In this document: one piece after another, positions 53,240 to 61,695 of the stretch
Layout of the letters: the number at the start of each line of letters is the position of its first letter
Position numbering within the stretch: the first letter of the stretch is position 1
Source of the DNA: Bog-756 sp963824645
GTDB lineage: Bacteria > Actinomycetota > Acidimicrobiia > Acidimicrobiales > RAAP-2
Direction of reading: 5' to 3'
Length of the DNA: 64,000 nucleotides
Assembly: GCA_963824645.1 (NCBI GenBank)
Contig: CAWGQC010000003.1
Span: 186,001-250,000, forward strand
The notes under the pieces: model-generated
Told to the model about the DNA's origin: nothing
The model's input: the letters and a program-made list of their open reading frames with translations, nothing else
Databases searched by the model: none
Made by a program: the position numbers and the translations under genes

Positions 53240-54724
53240 GTGCTTGATCTACTCACCGGCTTTGTCACCGAGCTGAGGGCGGCAGGAATTCCCGTCTCGC
53301 TCACCGAGCATCTCGACGCCGCCGAGGCCCTTCGGCATGTTCCCCTGGAGGACAGGGAGGCGGTCAAGTACACACTCGGGGCCAGTCTGGTGAAGTCGTC
53401 GTCCCACTGGCGGGCCTTCGAGACGGCCTTCGAGATCTACTTCTCGCTCCGAGGCCCCGAGTACCAGATCGGCGAAGAGGGGGCCGATCCCACCGAACCG
53501 ACCGCCCAAGGTTCTCCGGCCGCCGGTACCACGACGCCGTCGGGACAGGGCCGGGGCGGGGCGGGCCAGGAGGGGATGACGGCCGAGGAGCTGGCCGACC
53601 TCCTCTATGCGGCGCTCCTGGCCGCCAATCCAGCCATGGTGGCGGCCGCCGCCCGCCAGGCGGTCTCCCGCTATGCCGGTATGGAAGCCGGCCGTCCGGT
53701 CGGCGGCACCTACTACCTCTACCGGACTCTGCGGAACCTCGATCTCGACGGGGTACTCGACCGTCTGGTGGACCAGGCCCGGGCCCAGGCGCCCGCCCTC
53801 GAGCAGGCCGACACCGGTGGGGAGGCCGGACCACCGATCACCCTCACCCCGCTGGAGGAGCGTCTTCTACGCGATGAATACCAGGCCCGCATCGACCAGC
53901 TCCGCAAGGAGATCGAAGACGAGATCCGGCGGCGCCTGGTGGCCGACCGGGGCAGTGAGGCTCTGGCCCGTTCGGTGCGCAAGCCCCTGCCCGAGGACAT
54001 CGACGTCATGCACGCCACCCGCGACGAACTGGTGGCGCTACGCAAGTCGCTCCAGCCCCTGTCCCGCAAGCTGGCCGTGCGCTTGGCCCGCAAGCGACGT
54101 CACGGGCGGAAGGGCGCCCTCGACTTCCGCTCCACCGTGCGCCACTCGCTGTCGACCGGCGGGGTGCCGGTCGATCCCAAGTTCCGCTACCCCCGCCCCT
54201 CCAAACCGGAGATCGTGGTCATCGCCGACATCTCCGGTTCGGTGGCCAGCTTCGCCCGTTTCACCCTCCACCTGGTGCACGCCCTCAGTTCCCAGTTCTC
54301 CAAGGTGCGGAGCTTCGTGTTCATCGACGGCATCGACGAGGTCAGTGGATTCTTCGACGGGGTCGACGATCCGGCCGAGGCGGTCCACCGGATCAACACC
54401 GAGGCCGACGTGATCTGGGTGGACGGCCACTCCGACTACGGACACGCCCTCACGGTCTTCTGGGAGAGGTGGGGGGAGGAGATCACTCCGCGCAGCAGCG
54501 TCATGCTGCTCGGCGACGCCCGCAACAACTACCACGCCTCTCAGGCCTGGGTGCTGAAAGAGCTGCAGAACCGGGCCCGCCACGTCTACTGGCTCAATCC
54601 CGAACCCCAGGCCTACTGGAACTCCGGTGATTCCATCGTCGGTGAGTACGCCGTCCACTGCGACTCGGTGGTCGAGTGCCGGACACTGCGGCAACTCGAG
54701 CATTTCGTCGGCCAACTGGCGTGA
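53240..54724 (+). CDS. CoxE-like VWA-domain protein
   Basis: The protein has 494 residues. A helical N-terminal half contains a low-complexity GTTTPSGQGRGGAGQ stretch and a long coiled coil (RIDQLRKEIEDEIRRR). The C-terminal VWA domain has an intact MIDAS DxSxS (DISGS at about 330-334). CoxE-like proteins pair with MoxR ATPases in maturation of CO dehydrogenase and other complexes, but no Mo or Ni enzyme is in the window, so the client is unknown. Its stop overlaps the next GTG. Confidence 0.9.
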   Translation: MLDLLTGFVTELRAAGIPVSLTEHLDAAEALRHVPLEDREAVKYTLGASLVKSSSHWRAFETAFEIYFSLRGPEYQIGEEGADPTEPTAQGSPAAGTTTPSGQGRGGAGQEGMTAEELADLLYAALLAANPAMVAAAARQAVSRYAGMEAGRPVGGTYYLYRTLRNLDLDGVLDRLVDQARAQAPALEQADTGGEAGPPITLTPLEERLLRDEYQARIDQLRKEIEDEIRRRLVADRGSEALARSVRKPLPEDIDVMHATRDELVALRKSLQPLSRKLAVRLARKRRHGRKGALDFRSTVRHSLSTGGVPVDPKFRYPRPSKPEIVVIADISGSVASFARFTLHLVHALSSQFSKVRSFVFIDGIDEVSGFFDGVDDPAEAVHRINTEADVIWVDGHSDYGHALTVFWERWGEEITPRSSVMLLGDARNNYHASQAWVLKELQNRARHVYWLNPEPQAYWNSGDSIVGEYAVHCDSVVECRTLRQLEHFVGQLA

Positions 54725-55563
54725 CCGACGGCACCGGTTTCGGCGGATTGGCCGGGGCCGGCCACGACCCTGCACCGGCGGGGCCACCCGACGGTGTGCG
54801 TACCCAGTCGGTGCCTCGGCCCGGCGCCACCCGGGTGGTGCTGATCCGCCACGGAGAGGCGGAGTGCAACGTGTCGGGTGTCTGTGGTGGCGTGGTGGGT
54901 TGCCGGGGCCTCACGGCCCGGGGCAGGGAGCAGGTCGACGCCCTGGCCCGCCGGCTCATCGAGGGAGGCGAACTGGTCGGCACCGACGCCCTCTACGCCA
55001 GCATCCTGCCCCGGGCCGTCGAGACGGCCCAACGGTTGGCCCCGGCGCTGGTGGGTCGCTCCGGTTGGGGGTCGACGGCGCCCGACGGGGATCCTCTCGA
55101 CCTGGTCACCCAGTGCGACCTGTGCGAGCTCCATCCCGGCGAGGCCGATGGCCTTTCCTGGGAGGCGTTCATCACTCGGTTCGGTGCGGTCGACTGGGAC
55201 CGTGATCCGGGTCGGCCCATTGCTCCCGGCGGGGAGAGCTGGACCGGCTTCGTCCGTCGGGTGGACGGCGCCCTCGATGGGCTGGTGGAGCGCCATCCCG
55301 GACAACGGCTGGTGGTGGCCACTCACGCCGGGGTCATCGAAGCGTCGTTACTGTCCAAGCTCCCGGTGGAGGGGGGCCGGGACGGAGCTCGCCTCGGGCT
55401 CCGTACGGCCCACGCCTCGCTCACCACCTGGGAGGTGGACGACGGCCACTGGCTCCTGCTCGGTTACAACGACGCCACCCCCGTCCCCGACGCCACCCCC
55501 GCTGGGAAGGCCGGCCCCGCTGGGACGACGGGCCGGGATGCCCCCTTCGTTCAGCAGGCGTAG
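54721..55563 (+). CDS. Histidine phosphatase (phosphoglycerate mutase-like) family protein
   Basis: The protein has 280 residues. The RHGEAE phospho-acceptor motif lies near residue 44; the later THAGVIE with the second catalytic His is near residue 200, and the ILPRAVETAQRLA helix is typical. An extended proline/glycine-rich N-terminus (about 1-35) and C-terminus (about 255-280) flank the domain. The substrate is unknown. The GTG overlaps the CoxE stop, and the gene's 3' end overlaps the convergent gene by 13 bp. Confidence 0.87.
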   Translation: MTDGTGFGGLAGAGHDPAPAGPPDGVRTQSVPRPGATRVVLIRHGEAECNVSGVCGGVVGCRGLTARGREQVDALARRLIEGGELVGTDALYASILPRAVETAQRLAPALVGRSGWGSTAPDGDPLDLVTQCDLCELHPGEADGLSWEAFITRFGAVDWDRDPGRPIAPGGESWTGFVRRVDGALDGLVERHPGQRLVVATHAGVIEASLLSKLPVEGGRDGARLGLRTAHASLTTWEVDDGHWLLLGYNDATPVPDATPAGKAGPAGTTGRDAPFVQQA

Positions 55564-57176
55564 TCGTTGTCGAAAGCGGTATTCATGCCGCCGGCCTCCA
55601 AGGGGAAGCTGGGCGAGCTGTACTGAATGATCTGAATGGGGCCGGCGGGCAGAAGGGCACCGCCGAACACCCGCCGGACGTTGGCGCAGGTGGTGGCCGG
55701 ACTGATGTCCCAGTCGGCCGCCCAGTAGGGGACCTCGGGCTGGTAGCCGCCCACGATCCCGTTCCAGTTGCCGGGGCTGGCGTAGATGCCGGCGCTGTTG
55801 ATGCCCTCGGCGTGCAACCCGTCGAGGGCTCCCTGCACCAGGGCGGCATTGGCGGCCAGGTTGGTGGACCAGGCCGGCAGTCCGGGGACGTCCGGCTCGA
55901 CATCGAGCCACCAGGCCACTGAGGTGTTGACTCCGGCCGCCCGGGCCTGGGCAAAGGCGTCCTGTGCGGCCAGGAATCCGTAATTGCAGGCATCGGGCGA
56001 AGCCGTGTTGTCACAGCTGCCGTCGCTGCTGTGTCCGGCGGCGCCGAACGTCAGGTACATGTACAGATTGAGCCCACCCCCGGCCCAGGCTGCTTCCGAG
56101 GCCAGACAGGGATTGGTGGCCCCCATGGACACCCCCACCACCTGGACGATGCCAATGGTGTGGGGCGAGGGAGGCAGGTCCCCGCACTGGTAGTTGGAGA
56201 TGTCATACCCGTAGGTGCCCGACGGGTAGGAGGAACCGCTGAAGTTCCCGGTGGCATCCACCTGGGCCATCCCCACCACCGGTTGGGCGATGACCTGGGG
56301 CGCCGAGCCCCAATAGGTGGCGTCGCCGTAGGCGGTCACCGCCCCGTTGCTGTTGGTGAACCAGTAACCCCTGCCGTCGGCGCTGGCCGTCATGGCCACC
56401 ACCGGTCGGCTCTGGGGAATGTCGCCCAGCGACCCGTAGAACGGTGCGTCGCCGAAGGCGAACACGCCACCGTCGGCGGCGGTGAACCAGTAACCGAGCC
56501 CGTGAGGGGCTACCGCCATCCCCACGATGGGCTGATTGAGAATGATGTTGCCGGTCGACCCGTAGAAGTGGGCGTCACCGAAGGCGAACACGCCGCCGTC
56601 GGAGGCCACCAACCAGTAGCCGTTTCCGTCGGGGGTGGCGGCCATGCCCACCACCGGCTTGTTGAGGGTGATGTTGCCGGTCGACCCGTGGAAGTGGGCG
56701 TCACCGAAGGAGAAGATGCCGCCGTCGGAGGCCACCAACCAGTAGCCGTTTCCGTCGGGGGTGGCGGCCATGCCCACCACCGGCTTGTTGAGGGTGATGT
56801 TGCCGGTCGACCCGTGGAAGTGGGCGTCACCGAACGAGAAGATGCCGCCGTCGGAAGCCACCTCCCAGTAGCCACCCCCGCTGGGCACCCCGGCCATGCC
56901 CACCACCGGCCGGTTGAGTGCATGCCCACCCATCGAGCCGTAGAAGGGGGCGCCCCCGAAGGCGAAGATGCCCCCGTCGGCGGCCACCAGCCAGTAGGCG
57001 GATACCTGTGTGGTGGTGGACCGTGGGCTGGCGGCCGATGCGGTGGGCTGCCCGGCCACCACCAGCGGTCCGAGCATTACCAGGGTAAGGATGAGAACGG
57101 CTCCTCCACTCCACCGCGCCCAATGTCCCTGGCGCCATCGGCGTCCGACAGGGGAATGGGCACGCGGGAACGGCAT
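55551..57176 (-). CDS. Secreted DGGIF-repeat protein with GH25-like C-terminal domain
   Basis: The protein has 541 residues. A signal peptide (about 15-50; hydrophobic VLILTLVMLGPLVVAG) is followed by six 42-residue repeats with the YWLVASDGGIFSFGDAHFHG pattern. The C-terminal domain (about 325-541) starts YGYDISNYQC, and has LDVEPD and an IQIIQYSS end, matching a GH25-like or DUF1906-type TIM-barrel fold of peptidoglycan-active enzymes. The Asp/Glu in LDVEPD may be catalytic. The DNA repeat units are nearly identical, suggesting recent expansion. The ATG 57176 start leaves a typical signal peptide. Confidence 0.87.
   Translation of the reverse strand: MPFPRAHSPVGRRWRQGHWARWSGGAVLILTLVMLGPLVVAGQPTASAASPRSTTTQVSAYWLVAADGGIFAFGGAPFYGSMGGHALNRPVVGMAGVPSGGGYWEVASDGGIFSFGDAHFHGSTGNITLNKPVVGMAATPDGNGYWLVASDGGIFSFGDAHFHGSTGNITLNKPVVGMAATPDGNGYWLVASDGGVFAFGDAHFYGSTGNIILNQPIVGMAVAPHGLGYWFTAADGGVFAFGDAPFYGSLGDIPQSRPVVAMTASADGRGYWFTNSNGAVTAYGDATYWGSAPQVIAQPVVGMAQVDATGNFSGSSYPSGTYGYDISNYQCGDLPPSPHTIGIVQVVGVSMGATNPCLASEAAWAGGGLNLYMYLTFGAAGHSSDGSCDNTASPDACNYGFLAAQDAFAQARAAGVNTSVAWWLDVEPDVPGLPAWSTNLAANAALVQGALDGLHAEGINSAGIYASPGNWNGIVGGYQPEVPYWAADWDISPATTCANVRRVFGGALLPAGPIQIIQYSSPSFPLEAGGMNTAFDNDYAC
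56241..56996 (-). repeat. Six 126-bp repeats encoding the DGGIF units
   Basis: Units are 126 bp (42 codons). The second and third copies on the coding strand differ at only a few bases over the full unit. The identity across the outer copies is lower. Confidence 0.85.
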
Positions 57177-57344
57177 CAGGAGGCATCTCCGTTGATTTGG
57201 GGGGTGTGGCCACCGGGCAACGCCGACGCCGGTGGCGGGCGACGGGGCCGGCATTCCTACGGTGCCACCGAGCGGGGCCCGACCATTCTCGTTCCGGTCG
57301 GAGGGAAGGTCAATGACCTTCCCGTGACAAAGGGGGGACGACCT

Positions 57345-58703
57345 TCAGACGGCGAGCAGCTCGCCCACGGCAAAGGCCAGGTCAAGGGATTGACGGGCGT
57401 TGAGACGGGGGTCGCATGTGGTCGTATAGCGCTGGTGGAGCTGACCCTCCACGATGTCCTCCACCCCACCCAGACACTCGGTGACGTCATCGCCGGTCAG
57501 TTCCACATGGACCCCGCCGGGCCAGGTCCCCGCGGCGCGGTGGGCGCGGAAGAAACCGGTGAGCTCACCCAGGATGTCGTCGAATCGCCGGGTCTTCTGA
57601 CCCCCTTCGGCCGTGAACGTGTTGCCGTGCATCGGGTCGCATACCCACACCACCGGGTGTCCCTCGGCGCCCACGGCCCGCAGGAGAGGCGGCAGGGCGT
57701 CGTCGATGGCGTCCACGCCCATCCGGGTGATCAGGGTGAGACGTCCCGGAATCCGCTCCGGGTTGAGCCGTTGGCACAGCTCGACGACGTCGTCGGGCGT
57801 GGCGGTCGGTCCCACCTTCGACCCGACCGGATTGTGGATGCCCGACAGGAACTCGCAGTGGGCGCCGTCGGGCTGTCGGGTCCTCTCACCCACCCACAAC
57901 ATATGGGCCGAGCAGTCGTACCATTGGCCGGAAAGGGAGTCGCGGCGGGTCAGGGCCTCTTCGTAGTCGAGGATGAGGGCCTCGTGACTGGTCCAGAAGT
58001 CGACCTCGTGGAGGGAGTCCTCGGCCACCAGGTCGATCCCGCAGGCGGCCATGAAGCGGAGGGCCCGGTCGATGCCTTCGGCGATGCCCTCGAACTGCTG
58101 TCCTTCTGTCGAGGAGGCTACGAACTCCTGGTTCCAGGCGTGGATCTGGCTCAGGTCGGCGAACCCCCCTTTGGTGAAGGCGCGTAGGAGATTGAGGGTG
58201 GACACCGACTGGTGGTAGGCGGAGATCAACCGCTCGGGATCGGGAACGCGGGCCGCCCTTTCGGGGAGGTCGTCGTTGACCATGTGACCGCGGAACGAAT
58301 CGATGATCTGATCGCCGACCTGCTCGGTGGGCGAGCTCCGGGGTTTGGCGAACTGCCCGGCGATGCGTCCGAGCTTGACCACGGGAACACCCGATCCGTA
58401 GGTCAGCACCACCGCCATCTGCAGGATGACCTTGAGCTTGTCCCGGATGGCATCAGCACTGAAGTCGGCGAACGATTCGGCGCAGTCGCCGGCCTGGAGG
58501 ACGAAGGCCTGTCCGTCGGCGGCCTGGCCCAGCGCCCTGGTCAGGTGCCGGGCTTCGCCGGCAAACACCAGGGGGGGAAGCCCGCTGAGCCGGGCGTGGA
58601 CCCGTTTGAGATCGCCCTGATCGGGCCAGACCGGCTGCTGAACGGCCGGTCGGGCCCGCCACGAATCGGGAGCCCAGATGGGCGGCACGGAGCGAGGGGG
58701 CAC
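57345..58703 (-). CDS. Class II 3-deoxy-7-phosphoheptulonate (DAHP) synthase
   Basis: A 452-residue class II enzyme. It has LQAGDCAESFADFSADAI, the GRIAGQFAKPRSSP motif, the SLHEVDFWTSHEALILDYEEAL segment, and VWVCDPMHGNTFTAEGGQKTRR with catalytic Cys, His and Lys-region residues. It runs the first step of aromatic amino-acid synthesis. Class II is typical of actinobacteria and plants. GTG 58703 has TACGCT 6 nt upstream. The promoter is divergent with the LLM gene. Confidence 0.95.
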   Translation of the reverse strand: MPPRSVPPIWAPDSWRARPAVQQPVWPDQGDLKRVHARLSGLPPLVFAGEARHLTRALGQAADGQAFVLQAGDCAESFADFSADAIRDKLKVILQMAVVLTYGSGVPVVKLGRIAGQFAKPRSSPTEQVGDQIIDSFRGHMVNDDLPERAARVPDPERLISAYHQSVSTLNLLRAFTKGGFADLSQIHAWNQEFVASSTEGQQFEGIAEGIDRALRFMAACGIDLVAEDSLHEVDFWTSHEALILDYEEALTRRDSLSGQWYDCSAHMLWVGERTRQPDGAHCEFLSGIHNPVGSKVGPTATPDDVVELCQRLNPERIPGRLTLITRMGVDAIDDALPPLLRAVGAEGHPVVWVCDPMHGNTFTAEGGQKTRRFDDILGELTGFFRAHRAAGTWPGGVHVELTGDDVTECLGGVEDIVEGQLHQRYTTTCDPRLNARQSLDLAFAVGELLAV

Positions 58704-58709
58704 ACCACC

Positions 58710-58715
58710 AGCGTA
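58710..58715 (-). promoter_or_regulatory. -10 element, leaderless start of the DAHP synthase gene
   Basis: Minus-strand TACGCT, 6 nt before GTG 58703. It is 13 bp from the opposite-strand element at 58729-58734. Confidence 0.6.
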
Positions 58716-58728
58716 AAGCCTCCCGACC

Positions 58729-58734
58729 TAGGCT
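58729..58734 (+). promoter_or_regulatory. -10 element, leaderless start of the LLM gene
   Basis: TAGGCT, 6 nt before ATG 58741. The two divergent elements share a 37-bp gap. Confidence 0.6.
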
Positions 58735-58740
58735 CGGGGC

Positions 58741-59670
58741 ATGTTCCCCTTCCGCTTCGGCGTCCAGTTGTCGAGAGCCGCCTCCGGGCCGGACTGGCGG
58801 TCCCTTGCCCGCAAGGTGGAAGACCTCGGGTACTCGACCATCTTCATCCCCGACCACTTCGAGGACCAGTTCGGCCCCCTGGTGGCCTTGACGGTGGCAG
58901 CAGAAGCCACCACCACCCTCCGGGTGGGTTCGCTCGTCTTCGGGAACGACTACCGCCATCCGCTGGTCCTGGCCAAGGAGATCGCCACCCTCGACCTCTT
59001 CTCCGAGGGTCGGGTGGAGTTCGGGCTGGGGGCGGGCTGGATGACCACCGACTATGAGCAGTCGGGCATTCAGGCCGATCCCCCCGGCACCCGCATTGCC
59101 CGCATGGCCGAGAGCCTGGCCGTCATGAAGGCACTGTGGTCGACCGGCACGGCCACCTTCGACGGGCAGTACTACCAGCTGGCCGGAGCGGTGGGTGGTC
59201 CCGAGGTCGTCCAGCGTCCCCATCCTCCGGTGATCATCGGTGGGGGAGGTCGGCGTGTGCTCGGCCTCGCCGCCCGCCAGGCCGAAATCGTCGGGGTCAA
59301 TCCCAGCTTGGCCGCCGGCTACATCGGTCCGGAGGTGCTCGAGACCACCGGCGCCGATTACTACCACCAGCGGGTCGAGTGGATCCGCCAGGCCGCCGGC
59401 CCGCGGTTCGACCAGCTCGAATTGCAGTGCCTGACCTTCCTGGTCCAGATCGTGCCCAACGGCAAGGAGGTGATCGCCGGACTGGCCCCCGTCCTTTCGG
59501 TCACCCCCGACCAGATCGCCGGTTCGCCGGTGGCCATGATCGGCTCCGTACCGGAGATCACCGAAACCCTGCGTCAACGTCGAGAGTCGTTCGGTTTCTC
59601 CTACATCGTGATCCACGAAGCGGAGATGGAGGCGTTCGCACCGGTGGTGGCGGCGTTGGCGGGGTCCTAG
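58741..59670 (+). CDS. LLM-class F420-dependent oxidoreductase (TIGR03621-like)
   Basis: A 309-residue TIM-barrel flavin-type oxidoreductase. It has the family-typical start FPFRFGVQLSRAAS, GYSTIFIPDHFEDQ, LGLGAGW-type ligand loop (FGLGAGWMTTDYEQSG) and the PPVIIGGGGRRVLGLAA segment. The TIGR03621 branch is F420-linked, but the cofactor cannot be proved here. It is translationally linked to nadD (TAGTG overlap). Confidence 0.88.
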   Translation: MFPFRFGVQLSRAASGPDWRSLARKVEDLGYSTIFIPDHFEDQFGPLVALTVAAEATTTLRVGSLVFGNDYRHPLVLAKEIATLDLFSEGRVEFGLGAGWMTTDYEQSGIQADPPGTRIARMAESLAVMKALWSTGTATFDGQYYQLAGAVGGPEVVQRPHPPVIIGGGGRRVLGLAARQAEIVGVNPSLAAGYIGPEVLETTGADYYHQRVEWIRQAAGPRFDQLELQCLTFLVQIVPNGKEVIAGLAPVLSVTPDQIAGSPVAMIGSVPEITETLRQRRESFGFSYIVIHEAEMEAFAPVVAALAGS

Positions 59671-60272
59671 TGGACCAAGCGGGCACGACCCGCATAGGCC
59701 TCTTCGGGGGGACTTTCGATCCGGTGCACACAGCCCATCTCGAAGTGGCCGACGCCGTGCGCCGGGCCCTCGATCTCGACCGCATGCTCCTGGTGGTGGC
59801 CAACGAGCCCTGGCAGAAAGAAGGGGAGAGGACGCTGACCGGAGCGGAGGACAGATGGGCCATGGTCGAGGCGGCGGTGACCGAGTGGCCCGGTCTCGAG
59901 GCGTCGCGCCTGGAGATCGACCGGGGTGGTCCGTCGTACACCATCGACACCGTTCGCCAGCTCGGAGAGGAAGAGCCCGGGGCCGCCATCGTGCTGGTGG
60001 TGGGATCCGATGTGGTCGGGGGTCTGACCACCTGGCACGATGAACCGGCCCTGCGCCCCTTGGTCACCCTGGCTGTGGTGGGCCGGCCCGGCTCGCCCCC
60101 GGTGGACGCACCCCCGGGATGGCGAACGGTGACAGTGCCCGTCGCACCTTTCGATGTGTCGAGCACCGACCTGCGGGACCGGTTGGCTTCGGGTCGGACG
60201 GTGCGAGGGCTGGTTCCCGACGTGGTGGTCCGTTGCATCGAGCGACGGGGTCTGTACGCTACGGGGAGATGA
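59670..60272 (+). CDS. nadD: Nicotinate-nucleotide adenylyltransferase
   Basis: A 200-residue NadD. The HxGH-like motif is FGGTFDPVHTAHLEVA, and the C-terminal ISSTxIR-type loop is SSTDLRDRLASG. It makes deamido-NAD. The GTG starts inside the LLM stop codon region, and downstream genes are the membrane protein and rsfS, the usual order. Confidence 0.93.
   Translation: MDQAGTTRIGLFGGTFDPVHTAHLEVADAVRRALDLDRMLLVVANEPWQKEGERTLTGAEDRWAMVEAAVTEWPGLEASRLEIDRGGPSYTIDTVRQLGEEEPGAAIVLVVGSDVVGGLTTWHDEPALRPLVTLAVVGRPGSPPVDAPPGWRTVTVPVAPFDVSSTDLRDRLASGRTVRGLVPDVVVRCIERRGLYATGR
60255..60260 (+). promoter_or_regulatory. -10 element inside nadD for the next gene
   Basis: TACGCT, 8 nt before ATG 60269. Confidence 0.4.
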
Positions 60273-60673
60273 CCGCGGGGACCAGGCCGGACGAGTCGGA
60301 CGCCACCACCGGTTCCGCCCCATCCCCACACTCACCAGCCCCGGGAGCCCCTCTTCCTCCGTCGGTCGAGCCTGCCCCGGCGGTTCCGACGCCCCCCACG
60401 CCTCCTGCCCCGACCCTCCGGCGCCAGCAGTTGAGGGCCGACCGGCGACAGCGCCGGCGCATCTCGCTAGGGTGTGCCTTGTTGATCACGGTGTGCGTTC
60501 TCATCACGCTTCTTATCGTCGCCTTCGCCCGCAACCGGCCGGCGCCGTCCCAAGTGATCTCTGCGGGGGTCGATGTAGCCCAGGGAATTCCGGGTGATCG
60601 GCTTCCTGTCCACCCTCTCGATCAGCTCACATCCATCCAGGGCGCCCCGGCGTCACGAGGAGGCAACCGTTGA
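60269..60673 (+). CDS. Small single-pass membrane protein between nadD and rsfS
   Basis: A 134-residue protein. The N-terminus is a Pro/Ala/Ser-rich tail (about 1-55), then a basic RRQQLRADRRQRRRI stretch and one membrane helix (about 66-88; CALLITVCVLITLLIVAFA), and a short outer tail. No family is recognised. The position resembles that of LytR-type or anchoring proteins near nadD-rsfS in related genomes, but the catalytic domain is missing. Confidence 0.7.
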   Translation: MTAGTRPDESDATTGSAPSPHSPAPGAPLPPSVEPAPAVPTPPTPPAPTLRRQQLRADRRQRRRISLGCALLITVCVLITLLIVAFARNRPAPSQVISAGVDVAQGIPGDRLPVHPLDQLTSIQGAPASRGGNR

Positions 60674-61068
60674 CAACATCCAGTACCGTCCCGCTCGTCG
60701 AGCAGGTCGAGCCGTTCGTTCCCAACGAGTGCATGGTGGCGGCCCGGGCCGCTGATGCGAAATCGGGGGAGTCGACCGTGATCTTGGCCATGGCCGAGCT
60801 CCTGGCCATCACCGATGCATTCGTCATCACCAGCGGTCGCAACAGCCGCCAGGTGAGGACGATGGTCGACGAGGTGGAGCGGCAGGTGGCGGAGGCGGCG
60901 GACCGCCGGCCGCTCCGGGTGGAGGGTCTCGATGACGCTCACTGGATACTGATGGACTACGGCGACTTTCTGGTACACCTGTTCCTCGACGAGTGGCGTC
61001 AGTTCTACGACCTCGAGCACCTGTGGGCCGATGCCCCCCGCATCGACTGGTCACCGGGCCGGACCTGA
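60670..61068 (+). CDS. rsfS: Ribosome silencing factor RsfS
   Basis: A 132-residue RsfS. The motif ITDAFVITSGRNSRQVRTMVDEVE and the C-terminal WILMDYGDFLVHLFLDEWRQFYDLEHLW are clear. It blocks 50S-30S joining under nutrient limitation by binding L14. The TTG start overlaps the upstream TGA and has GGAGG 6 nt before it. Confidence 0.95.
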   Translation: MTTSSTVPLVEQVEPFVPNECMVAARAADAKSGESTVILAMAELLAITDAFVITSGRNSRQVRTMVDEVERQVAEAADRRPLRVEGLDDAHWILMDYGDFLVHLFLDEWRQFYDLEHLWADAPRIDWSPGRT

Positions 61069-61097
61069 GTCGGTCGCCGGTCCGACGCCGGCTCAGG
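61064..61097. terminator. Bidirectional hairpin between rsfS and the GerMN gene
   Basis: CCTGAG (61064-61069) pairs with CTCAGG (61092-61097), with an inner GTCGG/CCGAC pair. It lies over both stop codons of the convergent genes. No T tract follows. Confidence 0.45.
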
Positions 61098-61695
61098 CGC
61101 TGGGGGCCTGAGGGGCGTAGGCACTGCGGTTGACCGGCCCGGGCACCTGGACCCCACTGGCCGTGGGCACCTCGATGGGCTGACCGGCGATCTGGAAGAC
61201 GACACCGGTGACACCGGATTGCTGAGTGGCGGTGTAGACGACCTGGGCGATGGCCAGTGTCTGGTCGGTCCCCACCACCTGGACCGGGTTGGTGGTGAAG
61301 TCGACGGTGGCGATACCACCGACCACGGTGGCCTTGACCGTCGTCTTACCGCCGGTCAAGAAGCTCTGGAGTCCGAATCGCGACTCAGCATCGGTCGGAC
61401 CCTCGAGCAGGCCGCCGAGGATCTCGCTCAGGCTGGCCGGTATGGGCACATAGCGGGAGACGGCCACCACCTTCTGTTTGGGTCCCACCATGTAGATGGT
61501 CTCCGACACGGACACTGTGGCCGGCGCCACCGGCGGGACGGTGGTGGGCGGGGCCGGGCGGAGCAGGTGGAAGGGAACGTTCGCCCTGGCGATGGCGGTG
61601 GGCGAGGCCGAGGTGGGGATCCCACAGGCCGCTGCGCCCACGGCCACCACGGTCAAAGCCGGCAGCCACAGCCAGCGCCGGGGTCGGCTGGTCAC
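61093..61695 (-). CDS. GerMN-domain lipoprotein (short LpqB-like)
   Basis: The protein has 200 residues. A signal peptide with a lipobox (VGAAAC, cysteine about residue 24) is followed by GIPTSASPTAI, the segment typical of LpqB N-termini, and a GerMN domain (about 65-190; SVSETIYMV, VVGGIATVDF). LpqB of Mycobacterium and Streptomyces also carries a C-terminal beta-propeller; it is absent here. It sits third in the mtrA-mtrB-lipoprotein order, so it likely modulates the MtrB sensor. The GTG overlaps the stop of the kinase gene. Confidence 0.87.
   Translation of the reverse strand: MTSRPRRWLWLPALTVVAVGAAACGIPTSASPTAIARANVPFHLLRPAPPTTVPPVAPATVSVSETIYMVGPKQKVVAVSRYVPIPASLSEILGGLLEGPTDAESRFGLQSFLTGGKTTVKATVVGGIATVDFTTNPVQVVGTDQTLAIAQVVYTATQQSGVTGVVFQIAGQPIEVPTASGVQVPGPVNRSAYAPQAPSA

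Noticed and set aside
56031..58187. Open plus-strand frame of 718 codons opposite the secreted protein and DAHP synthase
   Set aside because: It is an antisense shadow rich in Gly, His, Arg and Val; both opposite genes are clear families.
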